This document shows, piece after piece, positions 12,001 through 24,426 of a stretch of DNA of 64,000 nt. Positions within the stretch are counted from its first letter, which is position 1, and each line of letters opens with the position of its first letter. The notes under the pieces were generated by a model that saw only the letters and a list, made by a program, of their open reading frames with translations, was not told the DNA's origin and did not search any database. The DNA is taken from NCBI GenBank assembly GCA_037957365.1, contig JARHVA010001175.1:1650001-1714000 (forward strand), written 5' to 3'. Both the position numbers and the translations under genes were made by a program. This stretch comes from Torreya grandis. Its lineage: Eukaryota; Streptophyta; Pinopsida; Cupressales; Taxaceae.

Positions 12001-13783
12001 TAAACTATAAAGGATGTGTTTCAATATGTAAAAACCCTATTAAAACATTATAAACTAATCACATAATGATGAAACTTAACAGGGTGGCTTAGACCCTCAA
12101 AGTTGCAAACATGCTTATTAGGCAGGGTTTAGGCCTAGTGCCCAAATGGGAAGTCACTTACACTTATAGGATTATATATTCATTGTAACTTATTATATTA
12201 TGTTAATAGGGTAATTTTACATGTTTAAAAACATCCAAGTTTTATATAAATCATAAGGAATTCATTTTTGAGCTCAAAGACAACATTAGGCATATGTAAA
12301 TTGAAGGAAAAGCTTAACAAGGTAACTTTGAGTGCTCATATATCACTTGTCACTTTGCATGTAGATACAAGGAGTTTTAAGATGTTATAAATGGTATTTA
12401 ACATCACATTTTAGGATTTTTTTTTCAATTCCAACATCCTATCTTTATGAACAAAGCTTAAGAGTAGAAATGACTCAAAACCCTTGAAAACCCTTGGAAA
12501 TGACCCCATGAATGAAATGAAGATGGAAAGTTACTTTAATGGAATATAATGACAATTAAAGTGGTTGGAGGTTTTATATAAGTCTTTATATCTTCCCCCT
12601 ATCAAATTTTTTGCTTTTGTATCTATACGTATAGGGTATAGAATTATTTTATTTAACTATTCTGTGCATTATGTAGTCTAGGAGATTTCAAAACTTGAAA
12701 TAAAATTTTAAATTAATATTAATACTTAAGCCAACATATCATGTCCATTTCATGATTTATAAAAAATCCTAAGTGTGTCTACCAATAAGTTCATCTCAGC
12801 CAATCAAAATTGGTAAAGTGAACAAGATAGTGAGAAGTATGAAAACTTCAAGTGGGAGCCTATTTAAGGTGTACCTAAGAAATATAAGGCCATGGATGGT
12901 ATTTAAAAGTGTAATATACTCCATTTAATGTATTTTCATGGAAAAATGAATCCATTTTGGTAGCCAAGTGTGTAATGTGTGTGAAAGAGGAGTTTATTTT
13001 ACTATAAGTAGTGATGGCTCACTTCTAGATGATTCTAGGTGATTAGGAATGCATATAATGCATGGAGAAGCATGTCTAAAACCTTTACCTCTCATTAAAT
13101 GATAAGACCTATTCCTAGTTAGTTTTTGGACATTCCAATAGGGTTGAATTATGAAGGTAGTTTTCTTGTGTAGAATGAGAACTTCTACACCACATTTCAA
13201 GAGTTTCATTACTTGGGGTACAACTTGTCTCTTCTAACTCTACATGACCAATTTCACATTCTCTTCTCATTCACATGTAACTCCTTTGCTGATATTGACA
13301 CTTATCCTTCTTACCTTTGGAATTCTTTCTTCTCTTCTCTCTCAAGTTCTATAAGAACTAGCCATTTTAGCTATTATAAACATGTTCCACTTGAGTATGG
13401 TGAATCCTTGCTCATTTGCATACAATGGATCAATAAAGATTACTAAATTTACATATTATATGACTATTCATAGTGTGTTCACTTGAATGATTGATATTTT
13501 TAGTGATGAATATTGTTTCCTTAGAATTATTGTCTCATTCTCTCACCTATTTATATCTTGAAAGCTTCTTCTTGTAGGTCATGTGAAGTGTTCTATGAAG
13601 TGTCAAGTTTGAGTGAGTTAGCCTATTCAAATAGTTCCATTATATGCCTCTTGTCTAGTTGTCCTAGTCTAAACATTCATCATAACCTCATAATGACATA
13701 ATGATTTAAGAAGATTAATATTAGAGAAGTGTATGTTGAGTTAGTCTCATGTGTGACATGTAGCTGGTTGGTAGTCATCAATA
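9054..13783 (+). repeat. Element B 5' LTR (about 4730 bp)
   Basis: The left edge is TATTGACCAAATTTG, matching TGTTAACCAAATTTG in the 3' copy, so the first dinucleotide has drifted from TG to TA. The right edge is placed at CAATA (13779-13783), directly before AATTTGG. The same CAATA-AATTTG junction ends the 5' LTR of element E. The final 196 bp of this LTR (13588-13783) have no partner in the window. No convincing protein was found in it. Confidence 0.8.
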
Positions 13784-14250
13784 AATTTGGTGTATCACTA
13801 CTTTTAGGATAGTTTACTTTTATTTTTATTTCCCTTTTCCTTAAAATCATCGGTGTAGTAGTGATCTAAAATTGGTAAATCAAGGGAGATAGCGCTATCT
13901 ATATATTCACCTCATTCTTAGGATATCGACAGCCTAGAGGTGTTTCAATTATGCCACTTGGATGAGGAGAGATAATACATATCCTAAAAGGGTAAAAATC
14001 TAAGTGACAAAAGTTTTTGGCATGCTCTATGGGACTCATTATCCAAAAATTTGAAATATTTTTGGTGTTATCTTTTAACACATCAATATTTAGAGGTATC
14101 TATCAAAGCATCAATGGTGATTCTAAAGTTACACTAGCTAGTCAAGCAGCCCAAGTTTTCCTTTTGAATATTATTGGTAATTTTTCTTTGTGTTCTTTCT
14201 TCCCAATGAGGTTTCATGGCTAGGTTTGGTGTTGAGTATTATTTTACATA
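13784..14250 (+). other. Element B leader
   Basis: A possible primer site, TTTGGTGTATCAC, lies at 13786-13798, just inside the 5' LTR. A small inverted pair, ATCACTAC and GTAGTGAT (about 13794 and 13857), could form a hairpin of about 55 bp. Beyond that nothing was recognised until the coding frame starts. Confidence 0.4.
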
Positions 14251-16540
14251 AGTTGGTGAGGTATATCAAGCCTATGGAATTCCCTATTAGCCTTTGAATG
14301 ATTCTTATCATCCTTGTCATGATCCTTACTAGTTATAATATGACTCTTATCAACCTTGTCATGAGTTTTATCATTCTTATAACCAACCTTCTCAATACCT
14401 TGCTCCTTCTAGTCAACCTAGTCACTTCTCAAATCAATCCATTTCCACTTTCAAGAAAACTCTCTCGGGATATGAGAGATACATGATAAATATTGACACA
14501 CAAGGGGGCATGGTCAAAATGTTCCTAATCATATCATTCATAATGTGAAAGATGAATTAGATCTATTTGAAAGAGATTGGGAACCTATTAAGAGAGCAAA
14601 TTGGCAAAGTCTCACAAGTGAGATGCTAGATGTGAGTGGCCTAGTTGCATCTTTAGAAGATAAGCTAAGAATTCATGAGGAATAGCCTCCCAAAATATAT
14701 TAACCATCATATCCACCTCTATAATATGGATATTAGTTCTACTTGACCCCTAATCATGAGCCCAATCAAGCTTGTTAAAGTCATCTTTTTCCTAATCAAC
14801 TGAAAGAGAGAGTTGGAAAGACAAAACTTGTTTTTGAAGCAAACCTTGATAGGCAGATTGAGTTAGTCAATATGTATATGAATCAATCCATCTTATTAGA
14901 AAATGAAATGGAATCTAAGCCCTCTTAAACCTTTCCCATTACATCCCCACCTCAAGAAGAGACTCCTAGATATGAAATCCCAAGTTGGAGATAAGGTAGA
15001 GAATCCAAGCCTAAAAAGATCCCAAGTTTCTTGAACACTTCATCCATTCCACAAATTGCATCATTACCTCAAGAAGATAATCTTAATCCTAACATCCTAA
15101 GCTGGAATAAGGTAGTGGGATCATGGGGAAATAAAGGGGATACAATCTTAGATAAAGAGTGTGAAGTTGAGAAAAGTCTTGGTCTTATGTAAGTCCCTCC
15201 CACCCTTCCTCAAGAGACCTATTGTTTTCCATTTCGGTCCTCTTTTAATCCTTATCCTCATTAACATTCCTATCAAATTTAAGAGAGACTTTTCCAAGAG
15301 AACCTAGCCAAGAAAATTGAAGAGTTAGATTTAAGATTTAAATTGTTGAGTCAACATGTGATTGAAGATTTAGAGCCAAAAGAAGATCATATGCCTAGAC
15401 ACACCCCATCTAACCTTCCTCAAGAGATTGCTCAAGATAAATAAGATTTAAATGAAGTGATTTTAAAATGGAAGGAAGAAAACCAAGTTAATTTAGCCCA
15501 AGGATTGCCTACCCTTCCTCAAGAACTCCCAAAAGGATCCCCTACCATTCATTCTCAATCTAATGTTGAGTTCTATGTGCCACCTACACCAATTAATTCA
15601 TCTTGTCCTCACCCCATCACCTTTTTCCTTGAAGGACCTATGGTATGGGAACCTAAAGAGTAAAATTTGGTCAGGAAGAATTTAAAACTTTTGCTTGAAG
15701 AAAATATAACTCTTTGGCACCCTCATTGGGTTAAGTCACCTGATTACAAGATGGCCGGTCTTGGCATCACCAAGGAGAAGGAAATTGAGGATCTTGTATC
15801 CCTTGAGGACAAAAATAATATTATAATAGTTGATATACAACCTAAGAATCCTCAAGAGTTTCCAAATTCTAAAGAAGAAATAAGTCCTTGTATTGAGTCT
15901 TCTTGTTGTGTTGATAATGAAGAATGCCTTCCTTGTGTCAAAAAAGAAACCTTGGATGAAGTCCTTTTAGATTCTAAATAAGATAATGAAATATATTCTC
16001 TTATTATTTACCTTCATGATGCTGATCAAAGAGAAGATAAGGACTTGTGGTAGTATTTTGTAAGTATTTGAAATGAGTTTGAGTCTCTCAAGGGGTTTAA
16101 AACTTCCTTATATCTAATTAAAAGTGATGGTAATCAAGATGACATTTTTCAAAATGTCATAGATGAGCTAGATCAAAGTTTGACTCAACCTTTGAATGTC
16201 AAAACAAGCTTCTATTAGCCCCAATCTTCTAAGGAATAAGAAACTAATCCTCTTGAAATCATGCCTACAAAGAATATGCAATTTGATCATGAGATGAAGA
16301 GTGGTTAGTAGTATGAGGTATGTGTACAAGTCCAAGAGGAATAAATTTACATTGGAGACCTATTTTAAGATGGTCTACTTGAGAGCATAGAAAATGAAGT
16401 TCCAAGAAATAGGTTTGATCCATCAAATATTCAGTCTAAAGAGAAACATGATTGGCATTATGATTCATCTCATGAAGAAGGATATTTAAGGAACTTTATT
16501 TTTGATCTTGGAAAGGAAGTATGTTTAATTTCTAGTTGTG
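14250..16540 (+). pseudogene. Element B internal reading frame of unknown function, with PQE repeats
   Basis: From 14509 to about 16540 a single frame can be read for some 675 codons, broken only by stop codons (mostly TAG/TAA) and by no frameshift that I could detect. The part before 14500 is in another frame and is rich in Tyr, Pro, Gln and His (for example YDSYQPCHEFYHSYNQPSQY). The main frame contains five PPQE/LPQE motifs, at about 14946, 15064, 15207, 15415 and 15514. It also holds repeated SW residues, a WHPHWVKSPDYKMAGLG stretch and an acidic tail with several Cys (CVDNEECLPC). It shows no gag capsid domain, zinc knuckle or pol domain that I know. It could be a highly diverged gag-like protein. 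Confidence 0.6.
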
Positions 16541-16769
16541 CATAGTTGTTTATTTTCTATGTTCCCTAAGTGTTTTGATCACACGTGTGTGTCTTGTTAA
16601 TGTGTTTTATTTGCTTTGTGTGTATCCTTTATTTTGTGTGGTTGAGGTATTAAATTGGTCTTGTGTTAATAAAAACTTGTTGTTTATTGTCAAATTCCTT
16701 TTATTGTGTTTTAGACTTCAAATGACTCCCTAAGCCCAATGGACTGATAAGGTTATTGGTCTAGTTAGC

Positions 16770-16787
16770 ATAGCAGGCATGCTGCCC
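16770..16787 (+). promoter_or_regulatory. Block before element B 3' LTR, shared with element A
   Basis: ATAGCAGGCATGCTGCCC lies 14 bp before the LTR. It matches element A's ATAGCAGGCATGCTACCC in the same place relative to its LTR. It may be part of the plus-strand priming or packaging signal common to both elements. Confidence 0.6.
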
Positions 16788-16801
16788 CTATGAGACTCAT
16801 T

Positions 16802-19227
16802 TGTTAACCAAATTTGACCCTATCAGTAAAAATGGGACGCCTATAGGTAAAAAATTGAACCTTAGATGTTTTAATTTGTCTATTTTTATTTCATAAGGTG
16901 TATTATAGGTCATTTCATGTCACATTAGCCTTGGTTTTGGTCATTTTTAATATTTGTGTCTTCTTGAGTCTTTTTAGGGGTAAAAATAGAGCATTAAATG
17001 ACTTGTATAGCCTCATTGGGAAATTTTAAGGTTTTCTAATGTGATGTCACTCCTCATGTGTTATAATAAGTCTTAATTAACTAAATCTAACTAAAAGTGA
17101 TAGGTTCTTCAGAAGAAATAGCAATTTTCTTGGAAAAAGGGGAGTTTTCTTGAGGTGTACAAACTTGTATGGCCTCATATAGGTGGGGAAATTTCATAAG
17201 TTTCCCTTGGTATTCCAAAAACTTTTTCCAATTATTATTTTTATCATAAGCTCCAAGAAACTGAGAAAACCACTTCTCTCTCCTCCCACTAGGCTTGGGA
17301 AGTAAGAATAGCCCTCAAGTTTTTAGATGGTACAACCAGCAGGAGAGGTTTAAATAAAAATGATCTTAGAGGTGTCTTTTACACTTAGTCAGATTACATT
17401 TTATGTTTTTTTGTAGAATAATGTTTGCCTATGCTTTATGAACCATCTTAAGAAGTTGGCCTATCTAATTTGCTTACCAATCTATGCACCCAAGAGTTTT
17501 GCTCTTGTTTGAGATTTTCTAAGCAAATCAAGGAGTGAGATGACTTACAGAGGTATTTTACTCTACTCTAAAATGTTATTAATCCTTTATTTTAATTTTT
17601 TAATTTCTTTTTATGAACCAACGAACTCAATTTGCAAGGAAGAGTGAAAAGGTGGAGTTGTCATTTTTTCCAGTTGTTAAGGATTTATTCTATGTTATGG
17701 TTCCATATTGATGTGAAGTAATGTATTATTTATAATATATTACTATTTATCACCTTTAATGTCAAATTAAACTTCAAGAGCCAAAAGAGCAAAGCAAATT
17801 CACAAAATAGTCATCTACAATACTTGTATGGCCTGCCACTTCTTAAAGAAGCATGAAAATTATGTTTAGTACCCTCTAAGGTTTGGAAGGTTTAAACATG
17901 TTTTAACACCATTTGGAAGAGTGTTGAGAATATTATATTCTATTATAACCTTGATAAGACATTCCAAGTAAACTTGTGACAATTTGGGACAATTTCCCTA
18001 AAATGACATAACAGAGGTCCAAGCCCTTTTTTGGGCTTTCTCATATGAGTCTACATTGAATTATAAGATCTCCTAATGTGTATATGTTTAATATCCCACA
18101 TAATAGTATCACATTGAAAAAGGAGGACCCTATTTGAGTTAGGGATCATAGTCTTCAAGAGTCTTCAATATACCAAGTAGCTCACTGAAATCATTCAATG
18201 ATATCTACAACAGTCCAAGCTAAGTGGTTTCTCATAGCCATGTGGTGGAGATTGGTATTTGGGACTAATAAGGATGACCTTATTTCATTAATAAACATTT
18301 TTTGGTCATTAAGTGAACATAAAATTGAACCATTGAATAAATTTGGACCTTCTAGCACAGTTCCAGTCTATACACTATTGATAATAACACCTACAACCCA
18401 TCAAGACGTTTGTTAACTTATCAGGGTACTATGAAGTGTAATAAGTCTTCACTAAGGTCTCTTTTTTTAAAACAAAATACTAATATCCATCATATAATAT
18501 TATGATTTCTCAATTTCACACTAGGTACTTCAATCCTAAGTCATGAAGTCAACACCTACAACTGTATGGAAGTGAAAGAGTGCTTTAGAGTAACAACTTA
18601 AGAGGGTAGAAGCGTTGAAGATGCATTTTATTTTTTGATCTAGGGTAATAGGTTTAAATTTAGTATAAATACCAATAATATAAGTTTATATTTTGTGTCT
18701 TAATTTCAAACCACACCTACAGATGTCCCTACCTTTAAAAGTGCCCACCTATAACTAATTGTAGGAGTACACAATCCATAGTGAAGGCTTAAACTTGGAG
18801 ATACCAATGTTGGTGGATGTAAGGTGGCTAATAAATACCTCATAAGATTTAAAAATAATAATTTTCACATTTTTCAAAGGTGATAGTTTCCTATAGGTCC
18901 TTTTACCTTAAAAATTCAACTACTCTTGATTGTTATAAGTAGTGAGTGGGAAAGTAGTATTTTCAATATGTATACAACATAACTATGAATAAAATGGGTC
19001 CAATAAAATATAAATTGAATCCAAGGAAATATATGGGTTTTTTTAATAATTTAATTAAATATAAATCATGATTTAAACCTATAGGTTTCCCCCTCTAAAT
19101 CAAGAAACATAGTCAGCTATAACCTTGACAAATAGTGAGCAAGTTTAGGGATTGTGAGTGTGGGAAGTGCATAAGGATGAGACAAAATGTTAAAAACAAT
19201 TTAAAATGATATAATGATATTATAAAT

Positions 19228-19287
<60 letters not shown>

Positions 19288-21360
19288 AATCTAAAACATG
19301 CAATATCACCTACAAGTATGGTGCCAAGGAATAAGGCACAGTCAGAGGTCACACTCAGTCTTGACTAGTCAAAATAAGAAGAGTATGTGGTAGGTTGAAG
19401 TGATGGGTAGGATTATAACATATTCATCATTATTTTTATGACCTAAATAATCTCCTATAATATGAGAAACAAGTATAGATAGGACCCCATGATGTAACAC
19501 TCAGTCCATATCATGAAACCTTCTACAGAGTGTGTCTTCTAATAGCCTGTCTTGAGTTTTAATGCATTTGTGGGGTCTAAAGACTTGATAAAAGGCCAAT
19601 TTTTTGTATAGATCATATTAATGTATTTAAAATTACTTTAAAACATTTTATATGTATATAAAAATATGGGAAGTTCCCTCTATTTTTTCATAGATAGAGG
19701 GCACTCCCTTTGTACATAAACCCTACAGTCTTGGAAGGAAGGGATGAAAGGGTGGACCAAGAGTTTTTTTAACCTTTAAATGAGTTTTTTAAATTTATAA
19801 AAAAAATATTAAAACATTATAAACCAATCATATAAGTATTAAACTCAATAGGGTGGCTTAGACCTTTAAAGTTGCAAATAAGCTTGTTAGGTAAGGTTTA
19901 GGTATAGTGCCCAAATAGGGAGTCACTTAAACTTATAGCCTTATATATGAATTATAACCTATTTTATTATGTTAATATGGTCATTTTAGATGTTAAAAAT
20001 CCTCCAATTTTTAGATAAAATGTAAGGAATTCATTTTTGAGCTCAAAGACAACATTAGGCCTATGTAAATAGAAGGAAAAACTTGATAAAATTTTGAGTG
20101 CTCATATCTCCCTTGGAACTTTGAGTGGAGATCCAAGGTGTCTTTGAAGGTTATAAGGGGTCCTTAAAATAATATTTATGTAATTTTTTTTTCAATTCTA
20201 ATGTCCTATCTTTATTAATAATGCTTAAGAGTGGAAATGACTCAAAACCCTTGTAAACCCTTGGAAATGACCTGATGAAGAAAATGAATATGGAAATATA
20301 ATATAATGGCATATAATAATAAGTAAAGTGGTTTTAGGTTATATATTACTCTTAAAATATTCTCCCCATAAACTTTTTTGATTCCTTATTTGTATAGATA
20401 CGGTACAAAATTACTTTTTTTGACTATTTTGTACATTGTACAAAATTTAGGAGATTTAAAAAGATGAAACCAAATTTTAAAGTGATATTATGACTTAATA
20501 TAACCCATAATGTAAATTTAATTTTTTATAAAAACTCCTAAGTGTGTCTACTAGTAGCTTCATCTTAGCTAGTCAAAACTAGCAAAGTGAGCAAGATAGT
20601 GAAAAGTGTGAAAACTTTAAGTATAGGTATATTTAATGTTTACCTAAAAAATATAAAAACATGTAGGGTATTTTAAAGTGTCATACACTCCATTTAATAT
20701 ATTTTCATGGGAAAATAAATCCATTTTGAGAGCCAATGTGCAAGGTGTGTGAAAGAGGAGTTTCTTTGACTACACGCAGTGATGGATCACTTCCAAAAGA
20801 TTATAGGTGATTAAGAATGCAGCCAATGCATGTAAAATCATTTACAAAACCATTACCTCCCATTTCAATAATTATAAATATCCATAGTTAGTTTTGGGAC
20901 GTTCCAATAGGGGTGAATGATGAAGGCATTTTTCTTGTGTAGAATGAGAACTCCTATGCCACATTTCAAGAGTTTCATGACTTGGGATACCACTTGTCTC
21001 TTTTGAATTTGCATGAAAAGTTTCACATTCTCTTCTCATGCACATCTAACTCATTTTATTATAATAAAACTTGTCATTATGACCTTTGAACTTCTTTCTT
21101 CTCTTCCCTCTCTCAAGTTCTATAAGAACTAGCCATTTTGTCTATTGTAGACATGCTCCACCTAAGTATGGAAAATACCTGATCATTTGCATACCATGGA
21201 TCAATAAATACTACTAATTTTACTTCTTATATGAATATTCATAGTGTTTTCACTTTAATTATTGATCTTTCTTAGTGATGACTATTATTTCCTTAGCATT
21301 GTTGTCTTATTCTCTCACCTATTTGTAGCTTGAAAGCTTCTTCTTACAGGTCATATGAAG
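16802..21360 (+). repeat. Element B 3' LTR (lacks its last 200 bp)
   Basis: It starts TGTTAACC and aligns to the 5' LTR until TCATATGAAG at 21360. The partner continues for another 196 bp. A (TA)n tract at 19230-19282 is present only in this copy. The break at 21360 is directly followed by TGTAAT, which would be a normal LTR start, so an insertion here explains the break better than a random deletion. Confidence 0.82.
19230..19282. repeat. (TA)n microsatellite in B 3' LTR
   Basis: An uninterrupted AT dinucleotide run of about 53 bp. The matching place in the 5' LTR (around 11500) has ordinary sequence, so the tract expanded after insertion. Confidence 0.95.
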
Positions 21361-21850
21361 TGTAATCTAATTTTAAATCAACAAATAATATAAATTATTA
21401 ATTTTAAACATTTAGATGAGGTTAGATTGAAAATTAAGCATTCAAGTAAGGTAATTCCAAGATCAATTCAAGTCAAAAATTGTAAACATTCTAAAATCAA
21501 ATAAGTTAAGATTCAAATTCATGTTTAAAATACCTTTTAAGATTAAAACATTGAATACTTGCATTCTTTCTTTAATTAAACACTTAAAAGTGATTGACAT
21601 CTAAAGACTTGATAACAAGTTTGATTTGCCTACATTGAACACTTTATAGTAGAAAACTTAATTAAAATTATATTACTTTTACATTATCAAATTTAAAAAA
21701 GCAAAGAAAATAATTCTATTTTGAGACCAAGCCTATTCCAAATAACTATTTTTTTTTCAAAGACATTCAAAATTAAGATCAATTCTCAAACATGTAATTT
21801 TGTACCAAGGCAAAAACCATGTATTTAAACATGCCAAGATTCACACATAG
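21361..21850 (+). other. Element C 5' region (LTR and/or leader)
   Basis: No reading frame was recognised. It begins TGTAAT, the common LTR start, but no second copy is inside the window to prove an LTR. Confidence 0.4.
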
Positions 21851-23550
21851 TGGGGATTCTTATAACCCCATTATGATGATGATGAATGGACTTATAATCC
21901 ACCTTATGATAACCCTAAATAGGAGATAAATAAAATTAAGTATATAAATGTTCCATTTGGAATATTTGATAGTAATATCCCATTTTAAGGCAATATGTTT
22001 GATAAAAATATGAAGCCCTTATTAAATTTTTGGAGTGTGAAGCTAGATTCCCACCTAGTTATCCCATTGAGAAATTGTATATATTTATGCATATTGAAGA
22101 GATGCCTCCTGAGTCATATTATACTCAAATCCAAATTATTGTACAAGATGGTCCAAATCATTCTCTTTTTTCATCCAAAAAAGGGAAAGGTCAACTTGTT
22201 AACCCATCCTTACCAAACCAAGCCTTTATTTCCTAAGTTCAACAAGTTAGTAAATTCTTGGCTACCTTATATATCTTGATATATACCATATCTTTTCCAA
22301 ATACCATGCTTGTGGAAAAAAATATATCACAAGTTGAGAAACCACAATAAGACACATTGAATAATCCTATATTAGGAGAAGATCCTTTGAATAATAACAC
22401 ATCCAACATTAATCCATTGGCTAATCTTGATTTAAATCCTCTAGTGAATTAATATCAATAGTTTATTGATAATATACAATATGTTTTTCATAATCCAAAT
22501 CGAGTTCCTCCATTAAAATCACAATAAAATCCTCTAAATACATGATAAGTCTATGTTAATCTGCAACAAGTTGTAAATTCACCACCTCAAGAAATGATGA
22601 ACAATCCTTCTTAAGAGGATTCTTCTAAATAGAATTAGGTTATGAATACCCCTTTTATTTTTTCATATAATAGTACTTAATATGGCTTAAAATATTCTAC
22701 CTCAACAAGTTGTGAATCATTATCAATAATTTTTAGTTCACATGTAACAAATCTCTGATCATTCATAATAGGTCGTTATTCATTATCATTAGGTTCCATT
22801 CCATTCCCAACAAACCATTCCTCCTTAGAGATAGAAATTTATTCTAAATAAAAAATTCATTCCTAATCAAATTCTTAATTCCTATCAACACATACTAAAA
22901 CAAAAATAGAACCTAAATCAAATGGTATACATTCTTGGTCACATCATGAATAGGGTCCCTAATCTTTCATATCCCATGTCAAATAAGTTGATGTATTCTC
23001 ATAAATCTATTCCATATTTTAATATGTAGCAACAAATTCCTACCACATCCCCAAATTCTCCCACTCTCCAAGAGTGGAAAGAGATAAAGGAGGCATTCAA
23101 GGATTGTAAATAGGAAAACCAACTGAGAAGTTAAAATTAGATTATGTATGTTCACATCCCTTTTCTATGAATTACCTATAGATGCCTTACCAACCACATT
23201 TTGAGATGCATAAATTTGATAAATATAAAGTAAATGGTGATCCAAAATAGCACCTAAAATATTTTTTCATTTATTTTAAAGAGGTAACATACAATAATGT
23301 GTACTTTCTTCACTTGTTTCTTTATAGTTTACCTAGACAAGATTTAGAGTGGTTCATTCACCTTCCAAAGAGATCAATAAGCACTTTTGATGAGTTATCA
23401 AAAAAATTTGTGAGATGTTTATATATAATGTAAAACACAATTGTGTAATTTCAAACAATGAGGTGGAAAATTTTTCTCTACCTATTTACAATGTTGGCAT
23501 TCATTAGGAAATTGATTTCCACACAATCTTCTTGATGAATAATTGGCAAG
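21850..23550 (+). pseudogene. Element C gag, N-terminal and capsid part (decayed)
   Basis: It opens with a Tyr/Asp/Pro-rich stretch (YDDDEWTYNPPYDNPK) and a conserved-looking piece KFLECEARFPPSYP. A long Asn/Pro/Gln-rich, stop-ridden linker follows. Around 23190-23430 is the retrotransposon gag domain: YKVNGDPK, HLKYFFIYFKEVTYNN, then SLPRQDLEWFIHLPKRSIST and FDELSKKFV. These match the usual plant gypsy capsid pattern (D-P--HL, then WF--LP--SI-SFDELS--F). The frame continues to 23550, where element D cuts it. Confidence 0.8.
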
Positions 23551-24426
23551 TGTAATTACTCAAAAGTGGTATTTAAGTGTTAAGAGTGATACTTGAGATT
23601 ACTTATCCCTAGCTTATCCCTAGACCTATCCTTTATCATATTTTCACACTTATCTAACCTTCATGTGGGCCACAAGCATCCCTAGTCAACCCCAAAGAAA
23701 TCGTAGACCCTCATTTCCCAATCCTATCCCTTCATGAATAGTATTGTACTAGATAAACACTAGTGCCATATTAATGACACTAGCACCATATGGTGCTAGT
23801 TTGCTCAAAATGCTTCTAATTTCCTTTACCATATATTTTCACAAATGGATATCTTTTCAAAATTAGAACCTTCTAGGGTTGGCATAGACATCTTTTATCA
23901 TCCACACAAGCAATACAATAGTATAAATACATGAATTTTGATCCTTCTAACAACTAGATGAAAATCAGATGCAAATACACATTCAAATATATAAAACATT
24001 AAGCATAATTAATGTTATCAATCCCTGTAACTACCTACTTCTACATACTACCATCTACAACATCCTGAGATAATATTTTATAGATTTTCAATCTCAAGCA
24101 CATTCATGGCACTCAAGGCCATTATCATATTATCATCACTTAAATTTTCACTAGCACTTAACTGGGGAGAACTACATTGATCTTGATACCTCCTTAGAGT
24201 ATTATCAAAATATAGGGTTCCATAACTCTTCCATATAATAATAAACCCTAAAGATCTAGACGAAGGTGCACCTAGAAGCTCAAGATAGTCCTGCATAGAG
24301 GACACTACTACCAATATCATAACACTACCACCACTTTTTTAATAATGGCACTATTATCCAATTATGGAATTACTATTCAAGATGAGTTTGTAAATTAGGA
24401 TCTATTTTATGAAAATCATACCATCT
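23551..24426 (+). repeat. Element D 5' LTR, first part
   Basis: It aligns to 51268 onward: TGTAAT, CTTATCCCTA, TTTTCACACTTAT, ACAAATGGATAT, GCAAATACACATTCAA, CACTACTNCCAATAT and more. It ends at CCATCT, where element E begins with TGTTG. Confidence 0.9.

Larger units (their letters stand above)
9054..21360 (+). mobile_element. Element B: non-autonomous LTR retrotransposon with giant LTRs (LARD-like)
   Basis: The 9054-13580 and 16802-21360 stretches are collinear copies (for example CAGAGGTCACAC/GCTC, the GAACTAGCCATTTT block, and the AAAGCTTCTTCTT block). The LTR is about 4.7 kb and the internal region only 3.0 kb. No protease, RT, RNase H or integrase can be read in any frame of the internal region. 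LTR and internal sizes are close to the described LARD elements of grasses. Unlike the usual description of LARDs, the internal region carries a long decayed coding frame. The last 200 bp of the 3' LTR are missing at 21360, where element C begins. Confidence 0.85.
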
